This document shows positions 15,132-23,501 of a stretch of 49,728 nt of DNA, piece by piece. The DNA comes from Massilia niastensis DSM 21313 (GTDB lineage Bacteria > Pseudomonadota > Gammaproteobacteria > Burkholderiales > Burkholderiaceae_D), in contig NZ_KB908121.1 in assembly GCF_000382345.1 (NCBI RefSeq), positions 1-49,728 of the forward strand, read 5' to 3'. The position numbers and the translations under genes are program-made. Each line of letters opens with the position of its first letter. Position 1 is the stretch's first letter. The notes beneath the pieces are model-generated. The model did no database searches and was not told the origin of the DNA. It saw only the letters and a list, made by a program, of their open reading frames with translations.

Positions 15132-15407
15132 ATGACTCGTTCATTGAAAAAAGGGCCGTTCATTGACGCCCACCTGGTGAAAAAAGTCGAAGCCGCGCAA
15201 GCGACCAAAGACAAGAAGCCAGTCAAAACCTGGTCGCGCCGCTCGACGATCACTCCGGACTTCATCGGTCTGACGATCGCTGTCCACAACGGCAAGCTGC
15301 ACGTGCCGGTGTATGTGTCGGAGAACATGGTCGGCCACAAGCTCGGCGAATTCGCGCTGACCCGTACGTTCAAGGGCCACGCCGCTGACAAGAAGGCGAA
15401 AAAATAA
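15132..15407 (+). CDS. rpsS: 30S ribosomal protein S19
   Basis: S19, 91 aa, in the 30S head contacting the A-site tRNA and S13. MTRSLKKGPFID at the start and VYVSENMVGHKLGEFALTRTF near the end identify it. Ten bases after rplB, with a GGGATAACAC site; overlaps rplV by one base. Confidence 0.98.
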   Translation: MTRSLKKGPFIDAHLVKKVEAAQATKDKKPVKTWSRRSTITPDFIGLTIAVHNGKLHVPVYVSENMVGHKLGEFALTRTFKGHAADKKAKK

Positions 15408-15736
15408 TGGAAACTAAAGCTATCCTCAAAGGCGTGCGCCTGTCGGAACAAAAGGGCCGCCTGGTGGCGGACCTGATCCGTGGCAAGAAAGTTGACGCAG
15501 CACTCAACATTCTGCAGTTCAGCCCGAAGAAGGGCGCGACCATCATCAAGAAGGTTCTGGAGTCCGCAATCGCGAACGCCGAGCACAATGATGGCGCCGA
15601 CATCGACGAGCTGAAGGTCACCCAGATCTACGTTGAAAAGGGCCCGATCCTCAAGCGCTTTACGGCACGTGCCAAAGGCCGCGGCGATCGCATTTCGAAA
15701 CAATCCTGTCACATCTTCGTGACTGTCGGTAACTAA
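15407..15736 (+). CDS. rplV: 50S ribosomal protein L22
   Basis: L22, 109 aa, whose long beta hairpin (KGPILKRFTARAKGRGDRI, near 82-100) forms a narrowing in the exit tunnel where macrolide-resistance changes occur in relatives. Starts at the stop codon of rpsS (TAATG), so translation is coupled. Confidence 0.98.
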   Translation: METKAILKGVRLSEQKGRLVADLIRGKKVDAALNILQFSPKKGATIIKKVLESAIANAEHNDGADIDELKVTQIYVEKGPILKRFTARAKGRGDRISKQSCHIFVTVGN

Positions 15737-15747
15737 GGGGTCATACG

Positions 15748-16545
15748 ATGGGTCAGAAAATCCACCCAACCGGCTTCCGCCTGGCGGTCACCCGTAACTG
15801 GGCATCGCGCTGGTACGCTGGCAACGGCAACTTCGCCGAGATGCTGAAGGAAGACCTGGAAGCGCGCGCCTTCCTGAAAAAGAAGCTGAAGAACGCTTCG
15901 GTCGGCCGCATCGTCATCGAGCGTCCTGCCAAGAACGCACGCTTCACGATCTACAGCTCGCGTCCGGGCGTCGTGATCGGCAAGAAGGGCGAAGACATCG
16001 AAGTGCTGAAGTCGTCGCTGACCAAGATCATGGGCGTGCCTGTGCACGTCAATATCGAAGAGATCCGCAAGCCGGAAATCGACTCGCAGCTGATCGCCGA
16101 CTCGATCTCGCAGCAGCTCGAAAAGCGCATCATGTTCCGCCGCGCGATGAAGCGCGCCATGCAGAACGCAATGCGCCTGGGCGCTGTCGGCATCAAGATC
16201 ATGTCGTCGGGCCGCCTGAACGGCATCGAAATCGCACGTACCGAATGGTACCGTGAAGGCCGTGTGCCTCTGCACACCCTGCGCGCCGATATCGACTACG
16301 GCACCAGCGAAGCTTCGACCACCTACGGCATCATCGGCGTCAAGGTCTGGGTCTACAAGGGCGACCGCTCCCCAACGGGCGAAGCACCTGTGATCGACGT
16401 CCCGGCCGACGAGAAGAAGCCACGCGGCCCGCGCCGCGATGATGGCAAGCCGGGCGGCCGTCCGCGCCCAGGCGCCAAACCAGGAACCGCTCCAGCCGGT
16501 CGCCGCGCTGCCAAGCCGGCCGCAGCTGAGAAAGCAGGAGAATAA
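15748..16545 (+). CDS. rpsC: 30S ribosomal protein S3
   Basis: S3, 265 aa, forms part of the mRNA entry channel. KH domain signature VVIGKKGEDIEVL (near 74-86) and the C-terminal SGRLNGIEIARTEW are clear. It is about 30 residues longer than E. coli S3; the extra tail from about residue 215 is rich in Gly, Pro, Arg and Lys (GPRRDDGKPGGRPRPG) and probably disordered. Such tails are common in related betaproteobacteria. Confidence 0.98.
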   Translation: MGQKIHPTGFRLAVTRNWASRWYAGNGNFAEMLKEDLEARAFLKKKLKNASVGRIVIERPAKNARFTIYSSRPGVVIGKKGEDIEVLKSSLTKIMGVPVHVNIEEIRKPEIDSQLIADSISQQLEKRIMFRRAMKRAMQNAMRLGAVGIKIMSSGRLNGIEIARTEWYREGRVPLHTLRADIDYGTSEASTTYGIIGVKVWVYKGDRSPTGEAPVIDVPADEKKPRGPRRDDGKPGGRPRPGAKPGTAPAGRRAAKPAAAEKAGE

Positions 16546-16547
16546 GC

Positions 16548-16967
16548 ATGCTGCAGCCATCCCGCAGAAAGTATCGTAAAGAGCAGAAGGGCCGTAACAC
16601 CGGCATTTCGCACACCCGCGGCACCGCTGTGTCGTTCGGCGAATTCGGTCTGAAGGCAGTTGCCCGCGGCCGTATCACCGCACGCCAGATCGAAGCAGCC
16701 CGTCGTGCGATGACCCGTCACATCAAGCGTGGCGGCCGTATCTGGATCCGTATCTTCCCGGACAAGCCGATTTCGAACAAGCCGGCTGAAGTCCGTATGG
16801 GTAACGGTAAGGGTAACCCGGAGTACTACGTCGCTGAAATCCAGCCAGGCAAAGTCCTGTACGAGATGGACGGCGTCGCTGAAGAACTGGCGCGCGAAGC
16901 GTTCCGCCTGGCCGCTGCCAAACTGCCACTGGCAACCACCTTCGTGGTGCGCCAGGTCGGCCAATAA
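16548..16967 (+). CDS. rplP: 50S ribosomal protein L16
   Basis: L16, 139 aa, near the A-site of the 50S. MLQPSRRKYRKEQKGRN and the region RRAMTRHIKRGGRIWIRIFPD are diagnostic. The arginine in the latter region is the site hydroxylated by YcfD in some bacteria. Two bases after rpsC. Confidence 0.98.
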   Translation: MLQPSRRKYRKEQKGRNTGISHTRGTAVSFGEFGLKAVARGRITARQIEAARRAMTRHIKRGGRIWIRIFPDKPISNKPAEVRMGNGKGNPEYYVAEIQPGKVLYEMDGVAEELAREAFRLAAAKLPLATTFVVRQVGQ

Positions 16968-16979
16968 CAGGAGTTGAAT

Positions 16980-17171
16980 ATGAAAGCATCGGAACTCCGC
17001 GGCAAGGACCAGGAAGCGCTGCAGAAGGAGCTGAACGAGCTGCTGAAGGCCCAGTTCGGCCTGCGCATGCAAGTCGCTACCCAGCAGCTCGGTAACACCG
17101 CGCAGCTCAAGAAAGTACGTCGCGATATCGCGCGTGTGAAGACTGTGATGAACCAGAAGGAAGCCAAATGA
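16980..17171 (+). CDS. rpmC: 50S ribosomal protein L29
   Basis: L29, 63 aa, two long helices next to L23 at the tunnel exit. MKASELRGKDQEALQKELN is typical. I place the start at the ATG at 16980, with CAGGAG eight bases upstream; a TTG at 16974 would add two residues. Overlaps rpsQ as ATGA. Confidence 0.96.
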   Translation: MKASELRGKDQEALQKELNELLKAQFGLRMQVATQQLGNTAQLKKVRRDIARVKTVMNQKEAK

Positions 17172-17440
17172 ACGACACCACTAAAACGGCGCTGAAGCGT
17201 ACGCTGGTCGGCAAAGTCGTGTCCGACAAAATGGACAAGACGGTGACCGTGCTGATCGAGCGTCACGTCAAGCACCCGCTGTACGGCAAGATCATCGTGC
17301 GCTCGAACAAGTATCACGCGCACGACGAGACCAACCAGGCCAAGACCGGCGACACGGTCGAGATCGCGGAAGGTCGTCCGATCTCGAAGACGAAGGCGTG
17401 GACCGTGACCCGTGTTGTGCAGGTAGCACAGGTACTGTAA
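17168..17440 (+). CDS. rpsQ: 30S ribosomal protein S17
   Basis: S17, 90 aa, a primary 16S rRNA binder with an OB fold. LVGKVVSDKMDKTVTVLIER and GDTVEIAEGRPISKTK are family signatures. It is the last gene of the rplC block; a 235-base spacer with its own promoter separates it from rplN. Confidence 0.98.
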   Translation: MNDTTKTALKRTLVGKVVSDKMDKTVTVLIERHVKHPLYGKIIVRSNKYHAHDETNQAKTGDTVEIAEGRPISKTKAWTVTRVVQVAQVL

Positions 17441-17457
17441 GTCTCAAAAAATTTGTC

Positions 17458-17487
17458 TTGCGTGGCCCGCTGGTATTGTGTGATACT
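17458..17487 (+). promoter_or_regulatory. Candidate promoter of rplN
   Basis: TTGCGT (17458-17463), an 18-base spacer and GATACT (17482-17487) with an upstream TGT giving an extended -10. The discriminator AGCGGGCTTCG resembles that of rplC. It overlaps an imperfect hairpin (GCCCGCT/AGCGGGC, about 17465-17494) that could also act as the rpsQ 3' end. Confidence 0.5.
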
Positions 17488-17675
17488 AGCGGGCTTCGTT
17501 CATGTGTTGCCGCAGTTTGTCCCCCTCGGTAACTGCGGCCTGTAACGAAAGTTATTGGAAAGTCCAATCACCCAATCGTCATGCTCCAGCAGGGGCGTGC
17601 CGGCGGGACCAAGACTGACCGCAGGCCCACGGTTTCCGTGGGGTTTCTTCGGCTTAAGTTGGGAAAGAAAATACT
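17488..17675 (+). other. Structured leader of rplN
   Basis: About 180 bases without a gene. A nine-base perfect stem (17509-17517 with 17531-17539, GCCGCAGTT/AACTGCGGC) and a CCCACGG/CCGTGGG hairpin near 17627-17643 are seen; neither has a T-run. In E. coli the spc operon is controlled by S8 binding further downstream; whether these hairpins bind a ribosomal protein is unknown. Confidence 0.45.
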
Positions 17676-18044
17676 ATGATTCAAACTGAAAGCCGGCTCG
17701 AAGTAGCCGACAATACCGGTGCGAAAGAAGTACTGTGCATTAAGGTATTGGGCGGCTCCAAGCGCCGTTATGCGAGCATTGGCGACGTCATCAAAGTCAC
17801 CGTCAAAGTCGCGGCGCCTCGTGGCCGTGTCAAAAAAGGTGAAATTTACAACGCTGTGGTTGTGCGTACCGCCAAGGGTGTGCGCCGCCAAGACGGCTCC
17901 CTGGTGAAGTTCGACGGCAACGCCGCTGTCCTGCTGAACAACAAGCTGGAGCCGATCGGTACCCGTATCTTTGGACCTGTCACCCGCGAACTGCGGACTG
18001 AGAAGTTCATGAAGATCGTGTCCCTGGCACCTGAAGTTCTGTAA
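17676..18044 (+). CDS. rplN: 50S ribosomal protein L14
   Basis: L14, 122 aa, at the subunit interface (bridge B8). MIQTESRLEVADNTGAKE and GNAAVLLNNKLEPIGTRIFGP are diagnostic. First gene of the spc block, with ATG at 17676. Confidence 0.98.
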   Translation: MIQTESRLEVADNTGAKEVLCIKVLGGSKRRYASIGDVIKVTVKVAAPRGRVKKGEIYNAVVVRTAKGVRRQDGSLVKFDGNAAVLLNNKLEPIGTRIFGPVTRELRTEKFMKIVSLAPEVL

Positions 18045-18053
18045 GGAGTCGCA

Positions 18054-18368
18054 ATGGATAAGATTCGTAAAAACGACGAAGTCATCGTTCTGGCCGGGAA
18101 AGACAAGGGCAAGCGTGGCGTCGTTCAGCAGCGTGTTGACGCTGAACACGTCATCGTCGAAGGCGTTAACGTTGCCAAGAAGGCGACCAAGCCGAACCCG
18201 ATGACCGGTGTTACTGGTGGTATCGTCGACAAGACTATGCCGATTCACGTGTCGAACGTCGCTCTGTTTAACGCAGCGACCGGCAAAGCAGACCGCGTGG
18301 GCTTCAAGGATGTGGACGGTAAAAAAGTCCGCGTCTTCAAGTCGAACGGCGAAGTAGTGAAGGGGTAA
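18054..18368 (+). CDS. rplX: 50S ribosomal protein L24
   Basis: L24, 104 aa, an early 50S assembly initiator. The KOW motif region IRKNDEVIVLAGKDKGKRG (3-21) is clear, followed by NPMTGVTGGIVDKTMPIHVSN. Nine bases after rplN with GGAG. Confidence 0.98.
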   Translation: MDKIRKNDEVIVLAGKDKGKRGVVQQRVDAEHVIVEGVNVAKKATKPNPMTGVTGGIVDKTMPIHVSNVALFNAATGKADRVGFKDVDGKKVRVFKSNGEVVKG

Positions 18369-18373
18369 GAACA

Positions 18374-18913
18374 ATGGCCCGTCTCCAACAGATTTACAAA
18401 GAAAAAGTCGTCGCCGAGCTGACCGAGAAATTCGGTTACAAATCGGTGATGGAAGTGCCGCGCCTGACCAAGATCACCCTGAACATGGGTCTCTCGGAAG
18501 CCGTCGCTGACAAGAAGATCATCGAGCACGCAACTGGCGACCTGACCAAGATCGCCGGCCAGAAGCCGGTCGTGACCAAGGCTCGCAAGGCAATCGCAGG
18601 TTTCAAGATCCGCGAAGGCTACCCGATCGGCACGATGGTGACCCTGCGCGGCGCCCGCATGTACGAATTCCTGGACCGTTTCATCACCGTGGCCCTGCCG
18701 CGCGTGCGTGACTTCCGTGGCGTGAATGGCCGTTCGTTCGATGGTCGTGGCAACTACAACATCGGCGTCAAAGAGCAGATCATCTTCCCGGAAATCGATT
18801 ACGACAAGATCGATGCGCTGCGTGGCATGAACATCTCGATCACCACCACCGCTAAGAGCGACGAAGAAGCCAAAGCGCTGCTCGCCGCCTTCAAATTCCC
18901 GTTCAGGAACTAA
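18374..18913 (+). CDS. rplE: 50S ribosomal protein L5
   Basis: L5, 179 aa, binds 5S rRNA and touches the P-site tRNA. KITLNMGLSEAVADKK and IREGYPIGTMVTLRGARMYEF are characteristic; ends KALLAAFKFPFRN. Five bases after rplX. Confidence 0.98.
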   Translation: MARLQQIYKEKVVAELTEKFGYKSVMEVPRLTKITLNMGLSEAVADKKIIEHATGDLTKIAGQKPVVTKARKAIAGFKIREGYPIGTMVTLRGARMYEFLDRFITVALPRVRDFRGVNGRSFDGRGNYNIGVKEQIIFPEIDYDKIDALRGMNISITTTAKSDEEAKALLAAFKFPFRN

Positions 18914-18917
18914 GAGC

Positions 18918-19223
18918 ATGGCAAAACTTGCACTGATTAACCGCGAACAGAAGCGTGCAGACCTGGTGGAGAAATTCGCCGCAAAGCGTGCCGCTCTGAA
19001 AGCGATCATCGACGACCAATCGAAGTCGGAAGAAGAACGTTACGAAGCGCGCCTGAAGCTGCAGGCTCTGCCGCGCAACTCGGCCCCGACCCGCCAGCGT
19101 AACCGCTGCGCCATCACCGGCCGTCCACGTGGAACTTTCCGTAAATTCGGTCTGGCCCGCACCAAACTCCGCGAATTCGCCATGAAAGGCGAAATCCCGG
19201 GTATGACCAAAGCTAGCTGGTAA
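18918..19223 (+). CDS. rpsN: 30S ribosomal protein S14, zinc-free type
   Basis: S14, 101 aa, in the 30S head. NRCAITGRPRGTFRKFGLAR (near 72-91) identifies it. The two CxxC pairs of the short zinc-binding form are absent, and the length fits the long zinc-independent type. Four bases after rplE. Confidence 0.98.
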   Translation: MAKLALINREQKRADLVEKFAAKRAALKAIIDDQSKSEEERYEARLKLQALPRNSAPTRQRNRCAITGRPRGTFRKFGLARTKLREFAMKGEIPGMTKASW

Positions 19224-19237
19224 TAGGAGAACAAGCA

Positions 19238-19633
19238 ATGAGTATGAGCGATCCTATCGCCGATATGCTGACCCGCATTCGCAACGCCCAAGGCGTCCAG
19301 AAGACCACGGTTGCAATGCCGTCGTCCAAAGTCAAGGTTGCAATTGCCAACGTCCTGAAGGACGAGGGTTACATTGAAGATTTCGCCGTGTCCACCGATG
19401 GTGGCAAGTCGGAACTGAAAATCGGTTTGAAGTATTACACCGGCCGTCCGGTCATCGAGCGCCTCGAGCGCGTGTCCCGTCCTGGCCTGCGCATCTACAA
19501 GGGCAAGGATGAAATCCCGTCGGTCATGAATGGCCTCGGCGTGGCAATCGTCTCGACCCCGAAGGGCGTGATGACCGACCGCAAAGCACGTGCTACCGGT
19601 GTCGGTGGCGAAGTGATTTGCTACGTGGCTTAA
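19238..19633 (+). CDS. rpsH: 30S ribosomal protein S8
   Basis: S8, 131 aa, central-domain 16S binder and in E. coli the translational repressor of the spc operon. MSMSDPIADMLTRIRNAQ at the start and VMTDRKARATGVGGEVICYV at the end are typical. A GGAG site precedes the ATG at 19238. Confidence 0.98.
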   Translation: MSMSDPIADMLTRIRNAQGVQKTTVAMPSSKVKVAIANVLKDEGYIEDFAVSTDGGKSELKIGLKYYTGRPVIERLERVSRPGLRIYKGKDEIPSVMNGLGVAIVSTPKGVMTDRKARATGVGGEVICYVA

Positions 19634-19643
19634 GGAGTAGACG

Positions 19644-20177
19644 ATGTCTCGAGTAGCTAAGATGCCAATCGCCGTCCCGGCCGGTACCGATGTCGCGATC
19701 AACGCGTCGTCGATCACCGTCAAGGGCCCGCTGGGCACCCTGACCCAGGCCCTGAACGGCCTGGTCAAAGTAGAAAACAACAACGGCACGCTGACCTTCG
19801 ACGTGGTGGACGATTCGCGTGAATCGAACGCCATGTCGGGCACCCTGCGCGCCCTGGTCAACAACATGGTGACCGGCGTGACCAAGGGCTTCGAGAAGAA
19901 GCTGAACCTGGTCGGCGTGGGCTACAAGGCAGCTGTGCAGGGCAACGCCCTGAACCTGTCGCTGGGCTTCTCGCACCCGGTGCTGCACGCGATGCCGGAA
20001 GGCGTCACTGCAACCACCCCGACCCCGACCGAAATCCTGATCAAGGGTATCGATCGCCAGAAGGTCGGCCAGGTGGCTGCTGAAGTGCGCGCTTACCGCT
20101 CGCCTGAGCCTTACAAGGGCAAGGGTGTCCGCTATGCGGACGAAGTGGTGAAGCTTAAAGAAACCAAGAAGAAATAA
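19644..20177 (+). CDS. rplF: 50S ribosomal protein L6
   Basis: L6, 177 aa, two similar domains near the factor-binding site. VKGPLGTLTQ, VGVGYKAAVQGNALNLSLGFSHPV (split here for length: residues 92-115) and YKGKGVRYADEVV mark it. Ten bases after rpsH. Confidence 0.98.
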   Translation: MSRVAKMPIAVPAGTDVAINASSITVKGPLGTLTQALNGLVKVENNNGTLTFDVVDDSRESNAMSGTLRALVNNMVTGVTKGFEKKLNLVGVGYKAAVQGNALNLSLGFSHPVLHAMPEGVTATTPTPTEILIKGIDRQKVGQVAAEVRAYRSPEPYKGKGVRYADEVVKLKETKKK

Positions 20178-20189
20178 TCGGAGCTGACG

Positions 20190-20552
20190 ATGGACAAGAA
20201 AGAATCGCGTCTGCGTCGCGGACGTCAAACCCGCATCAAGATCGCCCAGCTGGGCGTGAACCGTCTGTCGGTTCACCGCACCAACCTGCACATCTATGCG
20301 AACCTGATCAGCCCGGACGCAAAGGTGCTGGTGTCGGCTTCGACGCTGGAAGCGGAAGTGCGCGCCGAACTGGCCGGCAAGACCGGCGGCGGCGGCAACG
20401 CTGCCGCGGCTGCCCTGGTTGGCAAGCGCGTCGCCGAGAAGGCACTGAAAGCAGGAATCACCGAAGTTGCGTTCGACCGCTCGGGTTTCCGTTACCACGG
20501 CCGTGTGAAGGCGCTGGCGGAAGCCGCGCGTGAAGCCGGTCTGAAGTTCTAA
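20190..20552 (+). CDS. rplR: 50S ribosomal protein L18
   Basis: L18, 120 aa, brings 5S rRNA into the 50S with L5. A basic N-terminus (KKESRLRRGRQTRIKI), RLSVHRTNLHIYANLI and FDRSGFRYHGRVKALAEAAR are the family marks. Twelve bases after rplF. Confidence 0.98.
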   Translation: MDKKESRLRRGRQTRIKIAQLGVNRLSVHRTNLHIYANLISPDAKVLVSASTLEAEVRAELAGKTGGGGNAAAAALVGKRVAEKALKAGITEVAFDRSGFRYHGRVKALAEAAREAGLKF

Positions 20553-20564
20553 GGAAGAATCGTC

Positions 20565-21083
20565 ATGGCAAAAATGCAAGCGAAAATGGCAAGCGACAAG
20601 CCGGATGATGGCATGCGCGAGAAAATGATCGCGATCAACCGCGTGACCAAGGTGGTCAAGGGTGGTCGTATCATGGGTTTTGCAGCGCTGACCGTTGTCG
20701 GTGACGGCGATGGCCGCATCGGCATGGGCAAAGGCAAGTCGAAGGAAGTTCCTGTCGGCGTGCAAAAAGCGATGGAAGAAGCCCGCCGCAACCTGATCAA
20801 GGTCCCGCTCAAGAACGGCACCCTGCACCACACCGTGACCGGCCGCCACGGCGCCTCGCGCGTGATGATGTCGCCGGCCAAGCCTGGTACCGGCGTGATC
20901 GCAGGTGGCGCAATGCGCGCAATCTTCGAAGTCATGGGCGTGACCGACGTGGTCGCCAAGTCGACCGGCTCCTCGAACCCGTACAACCTGGTTCGTGCGA
21001 CCCTCGACGGTCTGGCAAAAATGAGCACTCCGGCTGACATCGCTGCCAAGCGCGGCAAGTCGGTTGAAGACATCCTGGGTTAA
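20565..21083 (+). CDS. rpsE: 30S ribosomal protein S5
   Basis: S5, 172 aa, at the mRNA entry; changes in its N-terminal loop give spectinomycin resistance or ambiguity in relatives. MIAINRVTKVVKGGRIMGF, GIGMGKGKSKEVPVGVQKAM-like sequence and VIAGGAMRAIFEVMG are clear. Ends KSVEDILG. Confidence 0.98.
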   Translation: MAKMQAKMASDKPDDGMREKMIAINRVTKVVKGGRIMGFAALTVVGDGDGRIGMGKGKSKEVPVGVQKAMEEARRNLIKVPLKNGTLHHTVTGRHGASRVMMSPAKPGTGVIAGGAMRAIFEVMGVTDVVAKSTGSSNPYNLVRATLDGLAKMSTPADIAAKRGKSVEDILG

Positions 21084-21094
21084 GGGGAACAAAC

Positions 21095-21274
21095 ATGGCA
21101 AACACTGTCAAAGTTCAGCTCGTCAAGGGCCTGATCGGTACCCGTCAGGATCACCGTGCCACCGTGCGCGGCCTGGGTCTGCGTCGTGTCAACTCGGTTT
21201 CCGAGCTGCAGGACACCCCGTCCGTGCGTGGCATGATCAACAAAGTCGCGTACCTCGTTAAAGTTGTCTCGTAA
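21095..21274 (+). CDS. rpmD: 50S ribosomal protein L30
   Basis: A 59-aa protein starting MANTVKVQLVKGLIGT and containing HRATVRGLGLRRVN, the L30 signature. It begins at the ATG at 21095 after AAGGGGAAC, 11 bases from rpsE. The length and site between rpsE and rplO fit. Confidence 0.97.
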   Translation: MANTVKVQLVKGLIGTRQDHRATVRGLGLRRVNSVSELQDTPSVRGMINKVAYLVKVVS

Positions 21275-21300
21275 GCCTCGGCTTGCGAACGGAGAAATCA

Positions 21301-21732
21301 ATGGAACTCAATACCATTCAACCAGCTGACGGCGCCAAGCACTACAAGCGCCGCGTCGGCCGCGGTATCGGCTCCGGCCTGGGCAAGACCGCCGGTCGCG
21401 GTCACAAAGGTCAGAAGTCGCGTTCGGGCGGCTTCCACAAGGTCGGTTTCGAAGGCGGCCAGATGCCGCTGCAGCGCCGTCTGCCGAAGCGTGGCTTCAA
21501 GTCGCTGAACGCTACGTTCAAGGCTGAAGTGCGCCTGTCGGACCTGAACAACCTGGCTGTCGGCGAAATCGACATCCTGGTGCTCAAGCAGGCAGGTATC
21601 CTGCCGGTCCTGGCACGTGACGTCCGCGTCATCCTGTCCGGCGAAGTCACCAAAGCGGTGACTCTCAAGGGCCTGAAAGTGACCGCCGGCGCGAAAGCGG
21701 CGATCGAAGCAGCTGGCGGCTCGGTCGCGTAA
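21301..21732 (+). CDS. rplO: 50S ribosomal protein L15
   Basis: L15, 143 aa, late assembly protein of the 50S. RRVGRGIGSGLGKTAGRGHK and GGFHKVGFEGGQMPLQRRLP are diagnostic. The ATG at 21301 has GGAG six bases upstream; the frame extends six codons more but without a site. Confidence 0.98.
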   Translation: MELNTIQPADGAKHYKRRVGRGIGSGLGKTAGRGHKGQKSRSGGFHKVGFEGGQMPLQRRLPKRGFKSLNATFKAEVRLSDLNNLAVGEIDILVLKQAGILPVLARDVRVILSGEVTKAVTLKGLKVTAGAKAAIEAAGGSVA

Positions 21733-21760
21733 AGCGACCGCTGCCTGATCGGAGCAAAAA

Positions 21761-23095
21761 TTGGCGACTAATTCACAACTTGGTAAAAGCGCCGCGTCCG
21801 GCTTCCCCTGGGGTCGGCTGTGGTTTTTGCTTGGCGCATTGGTCGTATACCGCATCGGTGCTCATATCCCGGTCCCCGGGATTGACCCGGTGCAGCTGGC
21901 AGCACTGTTCAAGCAGAACGAGGGCGGCATCCTGGGCATGTTCAACATGTTCTCGGGCGGCGCCCTGTCCCGCTTTACCGTGTTCGCGCTCGGCATCATG
22001 CCCTACATTTCGGCTTCGATCATTATGCAGCTCGCATCGATGGTCTCGCCGCAACTGGAGGCGCTGAAGAAGGAAGGCGAATCGGGCCGCCGCAAGATCA
22101 CCCAGTACACCCGTTACTTCACGGTTGCACTGGCCTTGTTCCAGGCGTTCGGTATCGCGGTCGCGCTCGAGGCGCAGCCGGGACTCGTGCTCGATCCGGG
22201 CATGGGCTTCCGCTTCGTTACCGTGACGACCCTCCTGACCGGCACCATGTTCCTCATGTGGCTGGGCGAGCAGATCACCGAGCGTGGTCTTGGCAACGGC
22301 ATCTCGATCATCATCTTCGCCGGTATCGCAGCCGGTCTGCCCTCGGCGCTCGGTGGCCTGTTCACCCTGGTGTCGAACGGTTCGATCAGCAGCTTCGCCG
22401 CGATCCTGATCGTGGTCCTGGTGGCGGCAGTGACCTACGCAGTCGTGTTCGTTGAACGCGGCCAGCGCAAGATCCTGGTCAACTACGCCAAACGCCAGGT
22501 CGGTAACAAGATCTACGGTGGCCAGACCAGCCACCTGCCGCTGAAGTTGAACATGGCTGGCGTGATCCCGCCGATCTTCGCTTCGTCGATCATCCTGTTC
22601 CCGGCAACGATCGTCGACTGGTTCACGCGTGGCAAGGATACCAACAGCCCCGTCATCGGGTTCCTGAAGGATCTGGCCGCATCGCTTGGACCAGGCGAAC
22701 CGATCCACGCGTTGCTGTATGCGGTGGCGATCGTGTTTTTCTGCTTCTTCTACACCGCGCTGGTATTTAACAGCAAGGAGACGGCGGACAACTTGAAGAA
22801 GAGCGGTGCGTTTGTTCCGGGCATTCGTCCGGGCGAGCAGACTGCACGCTATATCGACAAGATCCTGATGCGCCTGACCCTGGCCGGTGCAGTCTATATC
22901 ACCCTGGTGTGCCTGGTGCCGGAGTTCATGCAGTCGCAGTGGAAAGTTCCTTTCTACTTTGGCGGCACGTCGCTCCTGATCATCGTGGTGGTGACGATGG
23001 ACTTCATGGCACAAGTGCAGAACTACGTCATGTCGCAGCAATATGATTCGCTGCTGCGCAAGGCAAACTTCAAGGGCGGAATTCCGACGCGATAA
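21761..23095 (+). CDS. secY: Protein translocase channel SecY
   Basis: SecY, 444 aa, the ten-helix channel of the Sec translocon, partnering SecE, SecG and SecA. GRLWFLLGALVVYRIGAHIP starts the first helix; SRFTVFALGIMPYISASIIMQ forms the second; the cytoplasmic loop VERGQRKILVNYAKRQVG and MNMAGVIPPIF-like residues follow. The start codon is TTG at 21761, five bases after GGAG; no ATG is available before the first helix. Its place between rplO and infA is standard. Confidence 0.98.
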   Translation: MATNSQLGKSAASGFPWGRLWFLLGALVVYRIGAHIPVPGIDPVQLAALFKQNEGGILGMFNMFSGGALSRFTVFALGIMPYISASIIMQLASMVSPQLEALKKEGESGRRKITQYTRYFTVALALFQAFGIAVALEAQPGLVLDPGMGFRFVTVTTLLTGTMFLMWLGEQITERGLGNGISIIIFAGIAAGLPSALGGLFTLVSNGSISSFAAILIVVLVAAVTYAVVFVERGQRKILVNYAKRQVGNKIYGGQTSHLPLKLNMAGVIPPIFASSIILFPATIVDWFTRGKDTNSPVIGFLKDLAASLGPGEPIHALLYAVAIVFFCFFYTALVFNSKETADNLKKSGAFVPGIRPGEQTARYIDKILMRLTLAGAVYITLVCLVPEFMQSQWKVPFYFGGTSLLIIVVVTMDFMAQVQNYVMSQQYDSLLRKANFKGGIPTR

Positions 23096-23115
23096 GCGGG
23101 GAGTGCATAGACCGA

Positions 23116-23334
23116 ATGGCAAAAGACGACGTCATCCAAATGCAAGGGGAGATCCTCGAGAATCTCCCGAATGCGACATTTCGCGTAAAGCTGGAAAACG
23201 GGCACGTGGTGCTGGGGCATATCTCGGGTAAAATGCGGATGAATTACATCCGCATTCTCCCGGGCGACAAGGTAACGGTGGAGTTGACTCCGTACGATTT
23301 GTCCCGGGCCCGCATTGTGTTCCGCACCAAGTAA
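23116..23334 (+). CDS. infA: Translation initiation factor IF-1
   Basis: IF-1, 72 aa, an OB-fold protein that blocks the A-site during initiation. MAKDDVIQMQGEILENLPN and GKMRMNYIRILPGDKV are unmistakable. Betaproteobacteria often carry infA here, after secY. Confidence 0.98.
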   Translation: MAKDDVIQMQGEILENLPNATFRVKLENGHVVLGHISGKMRMNYIRILPGDKVTVELTPYDLSRARIVFRTK

Positions 23335-23371
23335 AAAATCATCAAAGTAAACGAACCGAAGAGAGTGCAAA

Positions 23372-23485
23372 ATGAAAGTTAACGCTTCAGTCAAGCGGAT
23401 CTGCCGCAACTGCAAGATCATCAAGCGCAAGGGCGTGGTCCGTGTGATCTGCGTCGAGCCGCGTCACAAGCAGCGTCAAGGTTAA
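23372..23485 (+). CDS. rpmJ: 50S ribosomal protein L36, zinc type
   Basis: A 37-aa protein starting MKVNASVKRICRNCK. Cys11, Cys14, Cys27 and His32 form the zinc site, so this is the zinc-binding (C+) form, which is replaced by a zinc-free paralogue under zinc starvation in some bacteria. No such paralogue is in the window. GAGAG precedes the ATG at 23372. Confidence 0.97.
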   Translation: MKVNASVKRICRNCKIIKRKGVVRVICVEPRHKQRQG

Positions 23486-23501
23486 TTTCGAGGAATAACG
23501 A

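Noticed and set aside
13937..15769. Long antisense frame over rplW-rplB-rpsS-rplV
   Set aside because: Covers four certain ribosomal-protein genes; no ribosome-binding site or family signal.
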